Source of the DNA: Roseomonas populi
GTDB lineage: Bacteria; Pseudomonadota; Alphaproteobacteria; Acetobacterales; Acetobacteraceae
Direction: 5' to 3'
NCBI RefSeq assembly: GCF_024594815.1
Contig: NZ_JANJOU010000003.1
Coordinates: 62,001-126,000 of the forward strand
DNA: 64,000 nucleotides
In this document: piece after piece, positions 42,003-50,294 of the stretch
Layout: each line of letters opens with the position of its first letter
Position numbering within the stretch: the stretch's first letter is position 1
Position numbers and translations under genes: made by a program
Notes under the pieces: generated by a model
Databases searched by the model: none
Told to the model about the DNA's origin: nothing
The model's input: the letters and a program-made list of their open reading frames with translations, nothing else

Positions 42003-42319
42003 CCCCAACCGCCATGACCCTGCGGCTGGACGTCACCCTCGCCATCATCGCGATGGGGCTGGTGACCTATTTCTGCCGCGCCGGCGGCTACGCCATCCTG
42101 CGCGCCATGCGCACGCCGCCGGTGGTGGACGCGCTGCTGCGGAACCTGCCGGCCCCGCTCTTCGCGGCCTATGTGGCGCTCTCCCTCTCCCGCCAGGACA
42201 TGGCGGCGGTGCTGGCGAGCATTCCCTGCGCCGCCGCGCACATGCGCTGGGGCAATTTCGGCCTGTCGATCGTCGTGGGCGTCGGCGCCGTCGCCCTGCT
42301 GCGCTGGGCGGGGATCTGA
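41999..42319 (+). CDS. azlD: AzlD domain protein, small exporter subunit
   Basis: 106 aa with four hydrophobic segments; VTYFCRAGGYAILRAM and the LLRNLPAPLFAAYVAL segment fit AzlD. The ATG overlaps the azlC stop. Forms the two-component exporter with AzlC. It ends 13 bp before the stop of a convergent small gene. Confidence 0.93.
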   Translation: MTPTAMTLRLDVTLAIIAMGLVTYFCRAGGYAILRAMRTPPVVDALLRNLPAPLFAAYVALSLSRQDMAAVLASIPCAAAHMRWGNFGLSIVVGVGAVALLRWAGI

Positions 42320-42332
42320 AGGCCTCGCCCGG

Positions 42333-42497
42333 TCAGTCCAGCAGGGCAACCCCGGCCGAGGAAACGGCCATCCCGATCAGGATCCGAAGCACTGCCCAGA
42401 GCGGCTCGTCGCCGAACAGGGGGGAAGGCGGCGCCATGTTCGCCAGGATCACCGGCAGGCCGCCGAGCAGAAGGGCAAAACCGAACCAAGATGCCAT
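42333..42497 (-). CDS. Small two-helix membrane protein, 54 aa
   Basis: MASWFGFALLLGGLPVILAN and a second helix (AVLRILIGMAVSSAGVALL). The start at 42495-42497 has GGGAGG five bases upstream, a strong site, whereas upstream in-frame starts lack one. No family recognised. A perfect 7+1+7 palindrome lies about 140 bp upstream and may regulate it. Confidence 0.75.
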   Translation of the reverse strand: MASWFGFALLLGGLPVILANMAPPSPLFGDEPLWAVLRILIGMAVSSAGVALLD

Positions 42498-42632
42498 CCT
42501 GACCTCCCTGGCCTGGGCATCCCGGCACCCGATCCCGGCCGCCGGCATCCCCTGCCCATCCTCCGGACGGTGAGACACGACCGCGGGCGCACCGGGCCGC
42601 GATCGCATCCGGACCGTCCGAGAACGCTTAAT

Positions 42633-42647
42633 ACAACCCAGGGTTGT
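42633..42647. promoter_or_regulatory. Palindrome ACAACCCAGGGTTGT, candidate operator
   Basis: Perfect 7-bp arms around a single base, in the gap between the cysK stop (42684) and the small membrane gene start (42497). A TATTAA element follows on the minus strand. The one-base centre argues against an RNA terminator and for a dimeric DNA-binding protein site. Confidence 0.45.
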
Positions 42648-42683
42648 TTTGCCAGGGATTTCTCCCGCCGCCCTGGCGGTGCG

Positions 42684-43652
42684 CTACAAGCCCGCGAAGA
42701 GAGCCGTGGACAGGTAGCGCTCCGCGAAGCTGGCGGCGATGCCAACCACCAGGCGCCCTTCCATCGCCGGCTCCCGCGCCACCTGCAGGGCCGCGTGCAG
42801 CACGGCGCCGGAGGAGATGCCGATCGGCAGCCCCTCCTCTCGCGCGCAGCGTCGGGCGGCGGCGATCGCCTCGCGCTCGGAGACGCGGAGGACGGCATCC
42901 ATCCGCTCCAGCTCCAGGACAGCGGGGCGGAAACCGGCGCCGATGCCCTGGATGTCGTGCGGCCCCGCCTCGTCGCCGGAGAGCACGGCCGATTCCGCCG
43001 GCTCCACCGCGATCACGCGCAGCCCCGGGCGGCGCGGCTTCAGCGCGCGGGCGATCCCGGTCAGCGTGCCGCCCGTGCCCACGCCGCCCACCACCGCGTC
43101 CACCTCCCCGCCCGTATCCGCCCAGATTTCCTCGGCGGTGGTGCGGGCGTGGATGGCGGGATTGGCGGGGTTGTCGAATTGCCTGGGCATCCAGGCACCG
43201 GGCGTGGCGGCGACGATCTCCTCCGCCCGCCCGATGGCGCCGGCCATGCCGCGCTTCGCGGGCGTCAGCACCAGTTCCGCCCCTAACAGCGCCATCATCT
43301 TCCGGCGCTCCTCGCTGGCGCCGTCCGGCATCACCACGATCAGCCGATAGCCCTTGGCGGCCGCCACGAAGGCCAGCGCGATGCCCGTGTTGCCGGAGGT
43401 CGGCTCGACGAGGGTGGATTCCCCCGGCCGGATCAGCCCTGCCGCCTCCGCTTCCTCCACCATGGCCAAGCCGATCCGGTCCTTCACGGAGGCCAGCGGG
43501 TTGAAGAACTCGAGCTTCAGCGCAAGCCGGGCGGGCAGCCCCTCGGCCGCCTCGATCCGGGGCAAGCGCACCAGGGGCGTCGCGCCCACCGCCTCCAGGA
43601 CGCTGCCGTAGAGGCGACCGCGAGAGGCCGGAGTCAGGGTTCCTGTGGACAT
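42684..43652 (-). CDS. cysK: Cysteine synthase (O-acetylserine sulfhydrylase)
   Basis: 322-aa fold-type II PLP enzyme. PLP Lys57 in ASVKDRIGLAM, asparagine loop EPTSGNTGIALAF and phosphate-binding GGVGTGGTLTG are intact. It converts O-acetylserine and sulfide to cysteine. The NPAIHARTTAEEIW and VIAVEPAESAVLSG segments fit the CysK rather than the CBS branch. ATG start at 43650-43652. The opposite-strand and downstream neighbours are unrelated small genes. Confidence 0.95.
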   Translation of the reverse strand: MSTGTLTPASRGRLYGSVLEAVGATPLVRLPRIEAAEGLPARLALKLEFFNPLASVKDRIGLAMVEEAEAAGLIRPGESTLVEPTSGNTGIALAFVAAAKGYRLIVVMPDGASEERRKMMALLGAELVLTPAKRGMAGAIGRAEEIVAATPGAWMPRQFDNPANPAIHARTTAEEIWADTGGEVDAVVGGVGTGGTLTGIARALKPRRPGLRVIAVEPAESAVLSGDEAGPHDIQGIGAGFRPAVLELERMDAVLRVSEREAIAAARRCAREEGLPIGISSGAVLHAALQVAREPAMEGRLVVGIAASFAERYLSTALFAGL

Positions 43653-43924
43653 CGGGGCCGGGCTTATCGCGGGGGCGGGATGACGTCCATCGCCAACCCA
43701 CGCCGCAGGGGAGGATCATCCCCCGGATTGCCCGAAGATTGATCGTTCCATTTCATCGACACGCACCGGTCCCGCGTTGAATCATGGGCCATCGGCAACA
43801 CAGACGCGAGGAGGCCCGGACGGTGCCCGCGATACGGAACGGGGAAGGCTGTCGGCGCTGAGCGCACGCCTTCCAACCCAGAACCTCCCCCTTCCCGGCC
43901 CCAGGCCGGCCCCGGAGACGGCCC

Positions 43925-44062
43925 ATGATCCGCATCGCCACCTCTTCCCGCGCCGCCAGCGCCTTCCGCTCGCTGATGGCACGCCTCTTTCCCCGCACCC
44001 CCGCGCCGCCGCGCCAGTCCGACATCGAGCGCGCCCTGCTCCGCGCGCTGGGAGGGCTGTGA
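43925..44062 (+). CDS. Micro-ORF 1 (45 aa)
   Basis: Begins MIRIATSSRAASAFRS, ends DIERALLRALGGL; Arg/Ala-rich, predicted helical, no Cys. GGAG lies seven bases before the ATG, and codon third positions are GC-rich as in neighbouring genes. The stop overlaps the GTG of the next ORF (GTGA, 44059-44062). Unknown function. Confidence 0.6.
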   Translation: MIRIATSSRAASAFRSLMARLFPRTPAPPRQSDIERALLRALGGL

Positions 44063-44262
44063 CGGTGCTCGCCTCACGCCCCATCAGCGTGGAAGGCCGC
44101 TTCGTCGGCGTCGCCGTGGCGCGCGAGGCCGACTGGCTCTTCCTCGCCACCGATCCCGTGCTGGAGGACCTGGAGGGCGCCTCCTTCCCCAGCCCGGCCG
44201 AGGCCTCGCGCGTGGCGCGGCTGGTCCTGCTGCGCGGCCAGGGCCGGCGGGAAGCGGCGTGA
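44059..44262 (+). CDS. Micro-ORF 2 (67 aa)
   Basis: VTVLASRPISVEGRFVGVAV, then EADWLFLATDPVLEDLEGAS and a basic tail. Likely a small alpha/beta domain, cytosolic. GTG at 44059 overlaps the previous stop; another GTG at 44065 is better spaced from GGAGG (9 bp). Overlaps micro-ORF 3 as TGATG. No family recognised. Confidence 0.65.
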   Translation: MTVLASRPISVEGRFVGVAVAREADWLFLATDPVLEDLEGASFPSPAEASRVARLVLLRGQGRREAA

Positions 44263-44345
44263 TGCCGCGCCTGGCGGACCTGTCGCTGCGGGCGGCGCTC
44301 CTCCTCGGCAGCGTACTGCTGCTGGCGCACATGGTCGCGGGCTGA
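44262..44345 (+). CDS. Micro-ORF 3 (27 aa), single-helix membrane peptide
   Basis: MPRLADLSLRAALLLGSVLL followed by LAHMVAG: one hydrophobic helix with a positive N-terminus. The ATG overlaps the preceding TGA, and an intrinsic terminator follows 21 bp later, which supports the three micro-ORFs as one transcript. Confidence 0.5.
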   Translation: MPRLADLSLRAALLLGSVLLLAHMVAG

Positions 44346-44365
44346 CCGGCCCGGCCCGTCGGAAG

Positions 44366-44391
44366 AACCCCGGGGAGCGATCCCCGGGGTT
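44366..44391 (+). terminator. Intrinsic terminator of the micro-ORF operon
   Basis: Stem ACCCCGGGGA (44367-44376) / TCCCCGGGGT (44381-44390), loop GCGA, flanked by a further A-T pair and followed by TTTGCGTTT. Confidence 0.9.
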
Positions 44392-44427
44392 TTGCGTTTC
44401 TAGCGACGGAACGCGCGTGGAGGCGGC

Positions 44428-44727
44428 ATGGCCGGCCTTATCGGGCGGGTGGCGATCACCCTCGGCGCTTGGCTGGTCTTCCTGGCCATCGGCCTGCTGG
44501 CCGCCGATTCCGTCCCCTATCCCGGCCCCGCCACCAGCTTCGACATGGTGTTCAGCCGCTACGCCGAGGATGTCTGGGCCATCGCCTCCGCCGGCCTCAT
44601 CCCCGGCACCATCCTGGCGAGCCGCTGGCGGCGGGACCGCGATCCTGCCCCCCTGCGCCGCGACCAGAGCATCGCGACCGGCATCGTCATCCTGCTGCTC
44701 TGGACCGCGCTCGTCGATTCGGCCTGA
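44428..44727 (+). CDS. Small membrane protein, 99 aa
   Basis: Three hydrophobic segments: ITLGAWLVFLAIGLLAADSV (about 9-28), WAIASAGLIPGTILAS (about 50-65) and ATGIVILLLWTALVDSA at the C-terminus. No recognised family. It lies alone between two identical terminator hairpins in opposite orientation (44366-44391 and 44743-44766). Confidence 0.75.
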   Translation: MAGLIGRVAITLGAWLVFLAIGLLAADSVPYPGPATSFDMVFSRYAEDVWAIASAGLIPGTILASRWRRDRDPAPLRRDQSIATGIVILLLWTALVDSA

Positions 44728-44742
44728 CGCGCACAAGAAAAA

Positions 44743-44766
44743 ACCCCGGGGATCGCTCCCCGGGGT
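44743..44766 (-). terminator. Intrinsic terminator of the Bax1/YbhL-type gene
   Basis: Stem ACCCCGGGGA (44743-44752) / TCCCCGGGGT (44757-44766), loop TCGC; on the minus strand it is followed by TTTTTTCTTG. The 24-bp hairpin is the exact reverse complement of the one at 44367-44390. Confidence 0.9.
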
Positions 44767-44791
44767 CCTCTCGCTTCGCGGGATGGTCCGA

Positions 44792-45589
44792 TCAGTCGCT
44801 GGACTGGCGGACGCCCATGAACTGCAGCAGCAGCTGGAAAAGGTTCACGAAGTTCAGGTACAGCCCCAGCGCGTCGAAGACGGAGCGCTTGGCCGCCTCA
44901 TCGGAACCCTCCGCATAGGCGTACTCGACGTAGTCGTTCTTGATCCGCTGCGTGTCGTAGGCGGTGAGACCGGTGAAGATCACCACGCCGAGGACGGAGA
45001 TCGCGAACTGCAGCGCCGTGCTGCCGATGAAGGCGTTGACCAGCCCGGCGATGACGATGCCGATCAGGCCCATCATCAGGAAGCCGCCCATCCGCGTCAG
45101 GTCGGCGTTCGTGGTGTAGCCGTAAAGGCTGACGGCCGCGAACATGCCGGCGGTGACGAGGAAGGTGCTGGCGATCGAGGTGCCGACATACACGGCGAAG
45201 ATGTTCGCCATGCTGGCGCCCATCGCCAAGCAGAAGGCCCAGAACAGCGCCTGCGTCGCGCCCTTCGAGAGGCGGTTGATGCCGAAGCTCAGCACCAGCA
45301 CGAAGGCGAGCGGGGCGAAGATCGCCACGAAGCCGAGGATGGTCGGCTGCGTCGCCAGGCCGCGCGGGGTGCGCACGACGTTGAAGAACAGCTCGGCCAG
45401 CTGCGTGTTCGCGATGACGTAGGCGGTGATGGCCGTCAGCGCGAGGCCGGACGCCATCCAGTTGTACACGCGCAGCATGTAGGCGCGCAGACCGGCGTCC
45501 AGCGTCGCGGCGTCGGTGGCGGCGCGGCCCATCGGCTGCGTCCAGGCGGACTGGCCGCTCTGGAAACGGTTGTCGGGACCGAAGGCCAT
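44792..45589 (-). CDS. Bax inhibitor-1/YbhL (LFG) family membrane protein
   Basis: 265 aa with seven hydrophobic segments, e.g. MLRVYNWMASGLALTAITAY (about 40-59), LGFVAIFAPLAFVLVLSFGI and the family signature LTAYDTQRIKNDYVEYA (about 210-226), ending FVNLFQLLLQFMG. BI-1-like proteins are pH-sensitive calcium leak channels or regulators of membrane-protein quality control (compare YccA). The start is the ATG at 45587-45589; a promoter TTGATT-N17/18-TATATC lies about 50-80 bp upstream. Confidence 0.95.
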   Translation of the reverse strand: MAFGPDNRFQSGQSAWTQPMGRAATDAATLDAGLRAYMLRVYNWMASGLALTAITAYVIANTQLAELFFNVVRTPRGLATQPTILGFVAIFAPLAFVLVLSFGINRLSKGATQALFWAFCLAMGASMANIFAVYVGTSIASTFLVTAGMFAAVSLYGYTTNADLTRMGGFLMMGLIGIVIAGLVNAFIGSTALQFAISVLGVVIFTGLTAYDTQRIKNDYVEYAYAEGSDEAAKRSVFDALGLYLNFVNLFQLLLQFMGVRQSSD

Positions 45590-45637
45590 GTCTGTCAGAA
45601 CTCCTTCCGGGGAGGGCACTCGCCATCCCCGCACGCC

Positions 45638-45667
45638 GATATATGGACTTCCTGTAATCCAAATCAA
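45638..45667 (-). promoter_or_regulatory. Promoter of the Bax1/YbhL-type gene
   Basis: On the minus strand -35 TTGATT (45662-45667), spacer of 17-18, -10 ATATAT/TATATC (45638-45644). AT content here is well above the surroundings. Confidence 0.6.
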
Positions 45668-45848
45668 GCGGGCAACCTGCGTGACAGGATTTCGTAAGGT
45701 TTTCAGGCCCCGCCCCCGGCCGGTGGCCCCGGCCGCGCAGCGCACCGCCCCTTCTGGATGCCCGAAGCGGCGATTCGCTCGGAACTGCCCGAGAGCGGGG
45801 CGGGGAAGCGGGGCCCGAACAGGCCACGCCCCCTTCCGCACCGAACGC

Positions 45849-48362
45849 CTACTCGTTCCGCAGCAGCGGCGCCGCCTTCGCGCGCAGCGCCAGTGCGGTT
45901 CCGGCGTAGCCCATGGCCAGGGTTAGAACGACGCAGAACAGGATCGTCCCCGCCAGCGTCCCGGGCAGGAACACCCAGTCCGTGCGCATCACGAAGCGCG
46001 TCACTCCCCAGGAGGCCGCCGTGCCCGCGCCGGCCGCCACCAGCCCCGCCACCAGCCCCAGAAGGCCGAACTCCACCAGCCAGGCCCGCCGGATTTGCGC
46101 CCGCGTGGCGCCCAGGGTCTTCAGCACCACCGCGTCCCGGATCCGCCGCCTCTGCCCCGCCGCCACCGCGCCCGCCAGCACCAGCAGGCCGGAGAGCAGC
46201 GTGAGCCCGGCGGTGGAGGTGAGCGCCGAGCCGAGCTTCGTCAGCAGCGCCGCCAGAGCGTCCAGCGCGTCCCGCACACGGATGCCCGTCACGTTCGGGA
46301 AGGCGTCCGTCACCGCCCGCAGCAGCTGGGCGTCCCGCGCCGGGTCGCCCCGCACGGTAGCGATATGCGTGTGCGGCGCCGCCTCCAGCAGCCCGGGGGA
46401 GGCGATCATGGTGAAGTTCAGCCCCAGCCCCCGCCACTGGATATCCCGGGTGGAGGTGACGCGCAGCGGAATGTCCCGCCCCAGCACATTCACCACGATG
46501 GTGGAGCCAAGGCCGGCGTTCCACCCGCGCGCCAGGTTGTCGTCCAGCGAGACGAGCGGCTCACCCCGGTAGTCCGGCGCCCACCATTGCCCCTGCACGA
46601 TCCGCGTCCCCTCCGGCGGCGCGGCGGAATAGGTCAGGCCGCGGTCGCCGCGCAGCGCCCAGCGCGTCTCGTCCGTTGCCTGCACCTCCTCCGCCGGAAC
46701 CCCGTTCACGGAGACGATCCGGGCACGGAGCGAGGGCACGCGCCGCACCTCGTTCACCCCCGGCACGCCCTTCGCCACCTCGTCGAACCGCGCAGCCTGA
46801 TCGGACTGGATGTCGATGAAGTAGAAGGAGGGCGCGGCATCCGGCAGGCTCTCCGTGATCTGGGCGCGCAGGTTGCCCTGGATCAGCGCGATGGCCGCCA
46901 GCGTGGTCAGCCCGATGCCGAGGGAGACGAGCATCAGCGAGGTCGGCGCCCCCGGCCGGTGCAGGTTCGCCAGCCCCAGCCGCAAGGAGGGCCGGCGATA
47001 GGCCGGGATGCGCCGCGCCACCGCCTGCAGCCCGGCCGCGGCTAGGCGGAACAGCGCCAGCGTGCCCAGCGCCGCCCCGCAGAAGGAAAGGGCGAAGAGC
47101 GGCCGCTCCGCCGTGAAGACCACCAGCGCCACCAGCACGGCCACCGCCGCCGCGTTCGCCAGGATCAGCCCCGGGCGTGGCCGGGCGGCGCCGGGCTGCA
47201 CGCTGTCCCGGAACAGGGCGGCGCCGGGAATGTCCCGCGCCCGGCCCAGGGGCCAGAGGGCGAAGGACAGGGCCGTCAGCACGCCATAGGCGGCGGCCAG
47301 CAGCAGCGGCAGGGGGTAGAAGCCCAGCCTCGGCGGCACGGGCAGCGCATCCGCCAGCATCGAGGCGCCGGCGAGGGTCAGCCCGTAGCCCGCCACCAGC
47401 CCGATCGCGATCCCCAGCAGCGACAGCGCCATCACCTGGATCAGGTAGGTGGCGAAGATCGCCCCCGCCGGCGCGCCGAGGCAGCGCAGGGTCGCGATGG
47501 TCCGCCCCCGCTGCTCCAGCCAGGAGCGCACGCCGGTCGCCACCCCGATCCCGCCCACAAGCAGGGCCGTCAGCCCGGCCAGGGTGAAGAACGAGGCCGC
47601 CTGGTCCAGGAAGCGGTTCACCCCCGGCTGCCCCTGCGAAGCGTCGCGCACCCGCCAGCCGCCATCGGCGAAGGGCGCGGTCCGCAGCGCGCCCGCCAGG
47701 GCGCGGGCATCGGCCCCGGGCGCCAGGGCGGCGCGCAGTTCATAGGTCACGAGGCTGCCGGGCTGGATCAGCCGCGTCGCCTCCAGCGCGGAGAGCGGGA
47801 TGATGGCGCGCGGGCCGAGCACCGCCGGCCCTGCCACCTTGTCAGGCTCGGAGACGATGGCGCCGCGATAGGCGAAGCGCTCCTCCCCGATCCGCACCTC
47901 GTCGCCGGGGCGGAGGTTCAGCCGCTCCGCCACCAGCGGGTCCATCACCACGGGCGCGCGGCCCTCGGCACCTGTGCCAAGCGGCCCCGGCGGGTCCAGC
48001 TGCAGCTCGCCGTAGAGCGGATAGGTCGAATCGGTCGCCTTCAATTCCACCAGTGTCCGTTCACCCCCTGGCGCCACGGCCATGGCGCGCATGGAGACCT
48101 GATCGGCCACCCGTGCCCCGCGTGCCTCCAGCCAGGTCCGCGCCTCCGGCGGGAAGGGCCGGGAATTGGCGGCCGCCACGTCCCCGCCCAGCAGCCGCGC
48201 CCCTTCCGAGGAGAGTCCGGCATCAATCGCCGCGCGCAGCGTGCCCACCGCCGCAATGGCGGCAACCCCCAGCGCCAGGCAGGCCAGCACGATCCGCAGC
48301 CCGCGCACGCCCCCGCGCAGCTCCCGCCGCGCCAGGCGCCAGCCCATGGCGAGATTGCTCAT
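45849..48362 (-). CDS. ybbP: FtsX-like ABC transporter permease (YbbP type)
   Basis: 837 aa. Two FtsX cores: first transmembrane helix near residue 22-40 (RIVLACLALGVAAIAAVGTL), three more at about 255-375, a second large periplasmic domain (about 500-690) and a final three-helix core (about 710-830: LTLLSGLLVLAGAVAAGQRR ... KTLGATRAQIRRAWLVEFGL). This ten-helix, MacB/LolC-related layout fits YbbP-like permeases associated with lipid or lipoprotein handling. The ATG overlaps the stop of the ATPase gene by 4 bp (48359-48362). Together with the divergent tesA this is the conserved ybbP-ybbA-tesA cluster. Confidence 0.93.
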   Translation of the reverse strand: MSNLAMGWRLARRELRGGVRGLRIVLACLALGVAAIAAVGTLRAAIDAGLSSEGARLLGGDVAAANSRPFPPEARTWLEARGARVADQVSMRAMAVAPGGERTLVELKATDSTYPLYGELQLDPPGPLGTGAEGRAPVVMDPLVAERLNLRPGDEVRIGEERFAYRGAIVSEPDKVAGPAVLGPRAIIPLSALEATRLIQPGSLVTYELRAALAPGADARALAGALRTAPFADGGWRVRDASQGQPGVNRFLDQAASFFTLAGLTALLVGGIGVATGVRSWLEQRGRTIATLRCLGAPAGAIFATYLIQVMALSLLGIAIGLVAGYGLTLAGASMLADALPVPPRLGFYPLPLLLAAAYGVLTALSFALWPLGRARDIPGAALFRDSVQPGAARPRPGLILANAAAVAVLVALVVFTAERPLFALSFCGAALGTLALFRLAAAGLQAVARRIPAYRRPSLRLGLANLHRPGAPTSLMLVSLGIGLTTLAAIALIQGNLRAQITESLPDAAPSFYFIDIQSDQAARFDEVAKGVPGVNEVRRVPSLRARIVSVNGVPAEEVQATDETRWALRGDRGLTYSAAPPEGTRIVQGQWWAPDYRGEPLVSLDDNLARGWNAGLGSTIVVNVLGRDIPLRVTSTRDIQWRGLGLNFTMIASPGLLEAAPHTHIATVRGDPARDAQLLRAVTDAFPNVTGIRVRDALDALAALLTKLGSALTSTAGLTLLSGLLVLAGAVAAGQRRRIRDAVVLKTLGATRAQIRRAWLVEFGLLGLVAGLVAAGAGTAASWGVTRFVMRTDWVFLPGTLAGTILFCVVLTLAMGYAGTALALRAKAAPLLRNE

Positions 48363-49093
48363 GCCCTGAGGCCGCTGTCGGAGACGATCCGGCCATCCTC
48401 CACCCGAACCTGCCGCTCGCAGCGGGCCGCCAGGGCCGGGTCGTGGGTGATGAGGACGAGGGTGGTGGAGAACCGTTCCCGCAGGCCGAAGAGGAGGTCC
48501 ATCACCTTCTCCCCCGTCGCCCGGTCCAGGTTGCCCGTGGGCTCGTCCGCCAGCATCAGCGCGGGCTCCGCCACGAAGGCGCGGGCGAGCGCCACCCGCT
48601 GCTGCTCCCCGCCCGAGAGCTGCCCGGGATAGTGGGAAAGGCGGTGCCCCAGCCCGACGGAGCGCAGCGCCTCCGCCGCCCGGTCGAAGGCGTCGTCCCG
48701 CCCGGCGAACTCCAGCGGAATCGCCACGTTCTCCAGGGCGGACATGGTGGGGACGAGGTGGAAGGCCTGGAAAACGATGCCGAGGCGGTCCCGCCGGAAG
48801 CGGGCCAGCGCGTCCTCGTCCATGCCGGCCAGGTCCTGCCCGGCCACGCGAAGCGTGCCGCCCGTCGGCCGTTCCAGCCCCGCCAGCAGCATGAGGAGCG
48901 AGGTTTTGCCCGAACCCGAAGGCCCGACGATGCCCACCGCCTCCCCCGGCCGGACCGAGAGGTCCACCCCCCGGAGGATGTTGACCTCTCCTCCGGCCCC
49001 CACCACCCTGAAGGCCAGTGCGCGAGCATCGATCAGGGGCGAGCCGGCCGTCGCGTCAGCGGCGGCCGGAATCTGGGTCAGGGAATCCGGCAT
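48359..49093 (-). CDS. ybbA: ABC transporter ATP-binding protein (YbbA/LolD type)
   Basis: 244 aa. Walker A GPSGSGKTSL, Q-loop FQAFHLVP, signature LSGGEQQRVALARAF, Walker B LMLADEPTGNLD and H-loop LITHDPAL are complete; the LDE-type DEPTGNLD is typical of the MacB/LolD subfamily. The start is the ATG at 49091-49093 (MPDSLTQIPAAADATAGSPL). Its start codon overlaps, on the other strand, the ATG of tesA (CATG at 49091-49094). An in-frame extension to 49222 would run over the tesA signal peptide. Confidence 0.93.
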   Translation of the reverse strand: MPDSLTQIPAAADATAGSPLIDARALAFRVVGAGGEVNILRGVDLSVRPGEAVGIVGPSGSGKTSLLMLLAGLERPTGGTLRVAGQDLAGMDEDALARFRRDRLGIVFQAFHLVPTMSALENVAIPLEFAGRDDAFDRAAEALRSVGLGHRLSHYPGQLSGGEQQRVALARAFVAEPALMLADEPTGNLDRATGEKVMDLLFGLRERFSTTLVLITHDPALAARCERQVRVEDGRIVSDSGLRA

Positions 49094-49751
49094 GAAGGCG
49101 AGATTGGGGCGCCGGGGCTTCCTGAATAGGGGCGCGGGAGTTTCCGTTCTGTGTCTGGCGGGTTTTCCCGCCCTGGCCCAGGCGCGCCCGCTAAAGCTGC
49201 TGATGCTCGGGGACAGCATCACCGCCGCCTATGGCCTGGCGAAATCCGATGGACTGCCGGCCAAGCTGGAGGCCGCGCTGAAGGCCAAGGGGCAGGCGGT
49301 GACGGTGATCGACGCCGGCGTCTCCGGCGATACCACCGCCGGCGGCCGATCCCGCCTGGAATGGTCCCTGGCCGACAAGCCCGATGCCGTAATCGTCGCC
49401 CTCGGCGGCAATGACGGGCTGCGCGGGATCGAGCCGCGCAACAGCGAGGCCAACCTGCGCGCCATCCTGGAAGCACTGAAGGCCCGGAACATCCCCACGA
49501 TGATCGCAGGGATGCTGGCACCGCCGAATCTCGGCGCCGATTACGGGCGGGAGTTCGCGGCGGTGTTCCAGACCTTGCACCGCGACTTCCCCGATGCCGT
49601 CTTCTACCCCTTCCTGCTGGACGGCGTGGCCGGAGAGGCCGCGCTGAACCAGCCCGACCGGATCCATCCCAACCCGCAGGGCGTCGAGGAGATGGTGCGC
49701 CGCATGGTGCACGCCGTCGAAACCCTGCTCAGCAAGGCGAGGCCCGCTTAA
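49092..49751 (+). CDS. tesA: SGNH/GDSL arylesterase / thioesterase I
   Basis: 219 aa. N-terminal signal with a twin-arginine look (RRGFLNRGAGVSVLCLAGFP). Block I MLGDSITAAYGL with the nucleophile Ser in GDS, block III GGNDGLRG with Asn, and block V DRIHPNP with the Asp-x-x-His dyad are all intact. The enzyme hydrolyses acyl-CoA and aryl esters in the periplasm. The ATG shares two bases with the ybbA start codon on the other strand, so its upstream signals lie inside ybbA. Confidence 0.93.
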   Translation: MKARLGRRGFLNRGAGVSVLCLAGFPALAQARPLKLLMLGDSITAAYGLAKSDGLPAKLEAALKAKGQAVTVIDAGVSGDTTAGGRSRLEWSLADKPDAVIVALGGNDGLRGIEPRNSEANLRAILEALKARNIPTMIAGMLAPPNLGADYGREFAAVFQTLHRDFPDAVFYPFLLDGVAGEAALNQPDRIHPNPQGVEEMVRRMVHAVETLLSKARPA

Positions 49752-49757
49752 GCCCCC

Positions 49758-50294
49758 ATGGTCCGGCTTTTCGTCGCACTCGCCCTGCCGGAGACGCTGC
49801 GGACGCAGCTCTCCATGCTCACCGGTGGCATCCAGGGCGCCCGCTGGGTGCCGCCTGAGAACTACCACCTGACGCTCCGCTTCATCGGCGAGGTGGAGGG
49901 ATGGCGGGCCGACGAGGTGGACGAGGCCCTCTCCTCCATCCGCTGCAAGCCCTTCGACCTCTCCCTTCGCGGCGTGGGCACTTTCGAGAAGGCGGGGAAG
50001 ATCGAGACCCTCTGGGTCGGCGTGGAGAAGTGCGAGGGGCTGACCCACCTGCAATCGAAGATCGAGACGGCGCTGCAGCGCATGGGCCTGGACCCGGAGC
50101 GCCGCCGCTTCGCGCCCCACGTGACGCTGGCGCGGACGGGCAAGGCGCCCTCCCACAAGCTCGTGGAGTGGGTACAGTCCCACAACCTCTTCCGCGCCCT
50201 GCCCGTGCCGATGGAGCACTTCACCCTCTTCTCCTCACGGCTCGGCAAGGAGAGCCCGGTCTACATCCCGGAGGTGGAGTACGAGCTTGCCTGA
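49758..50294 (+). CDS. thpR: RNA 2',3'-cyclic phosphodiesterase
   Basis: 178-aa 2H phosphoesterase. Both HxTx motifs are present: YHLTLRFIGEV (His about 37) and PHVTLARTGK (His about 121). It opens 2',3'-cyclic phosphates on RNA ends (formerly called LigT). It begins 6 bp after tesA and overlaps the sirtuin gene by 8 bp, so tesA-thpR-cobB may form one transcript. Confidence 0.95.
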   Translation: MVRLFVALALPETLRTQLSMLTGGIQGARWVPPENYHLTLRFIGEVEGWRADEVDEALSSIRCKPFDLSLRGVGTFEKAGKIETLWVGVEKCEGLTHLQSKIETALQRMGLDPERRRFAPHVTLARTGKAPSHKLVEWVQSHNLFRALPVPMEHFTLFSSRLGKESPVYIPEVEYELA

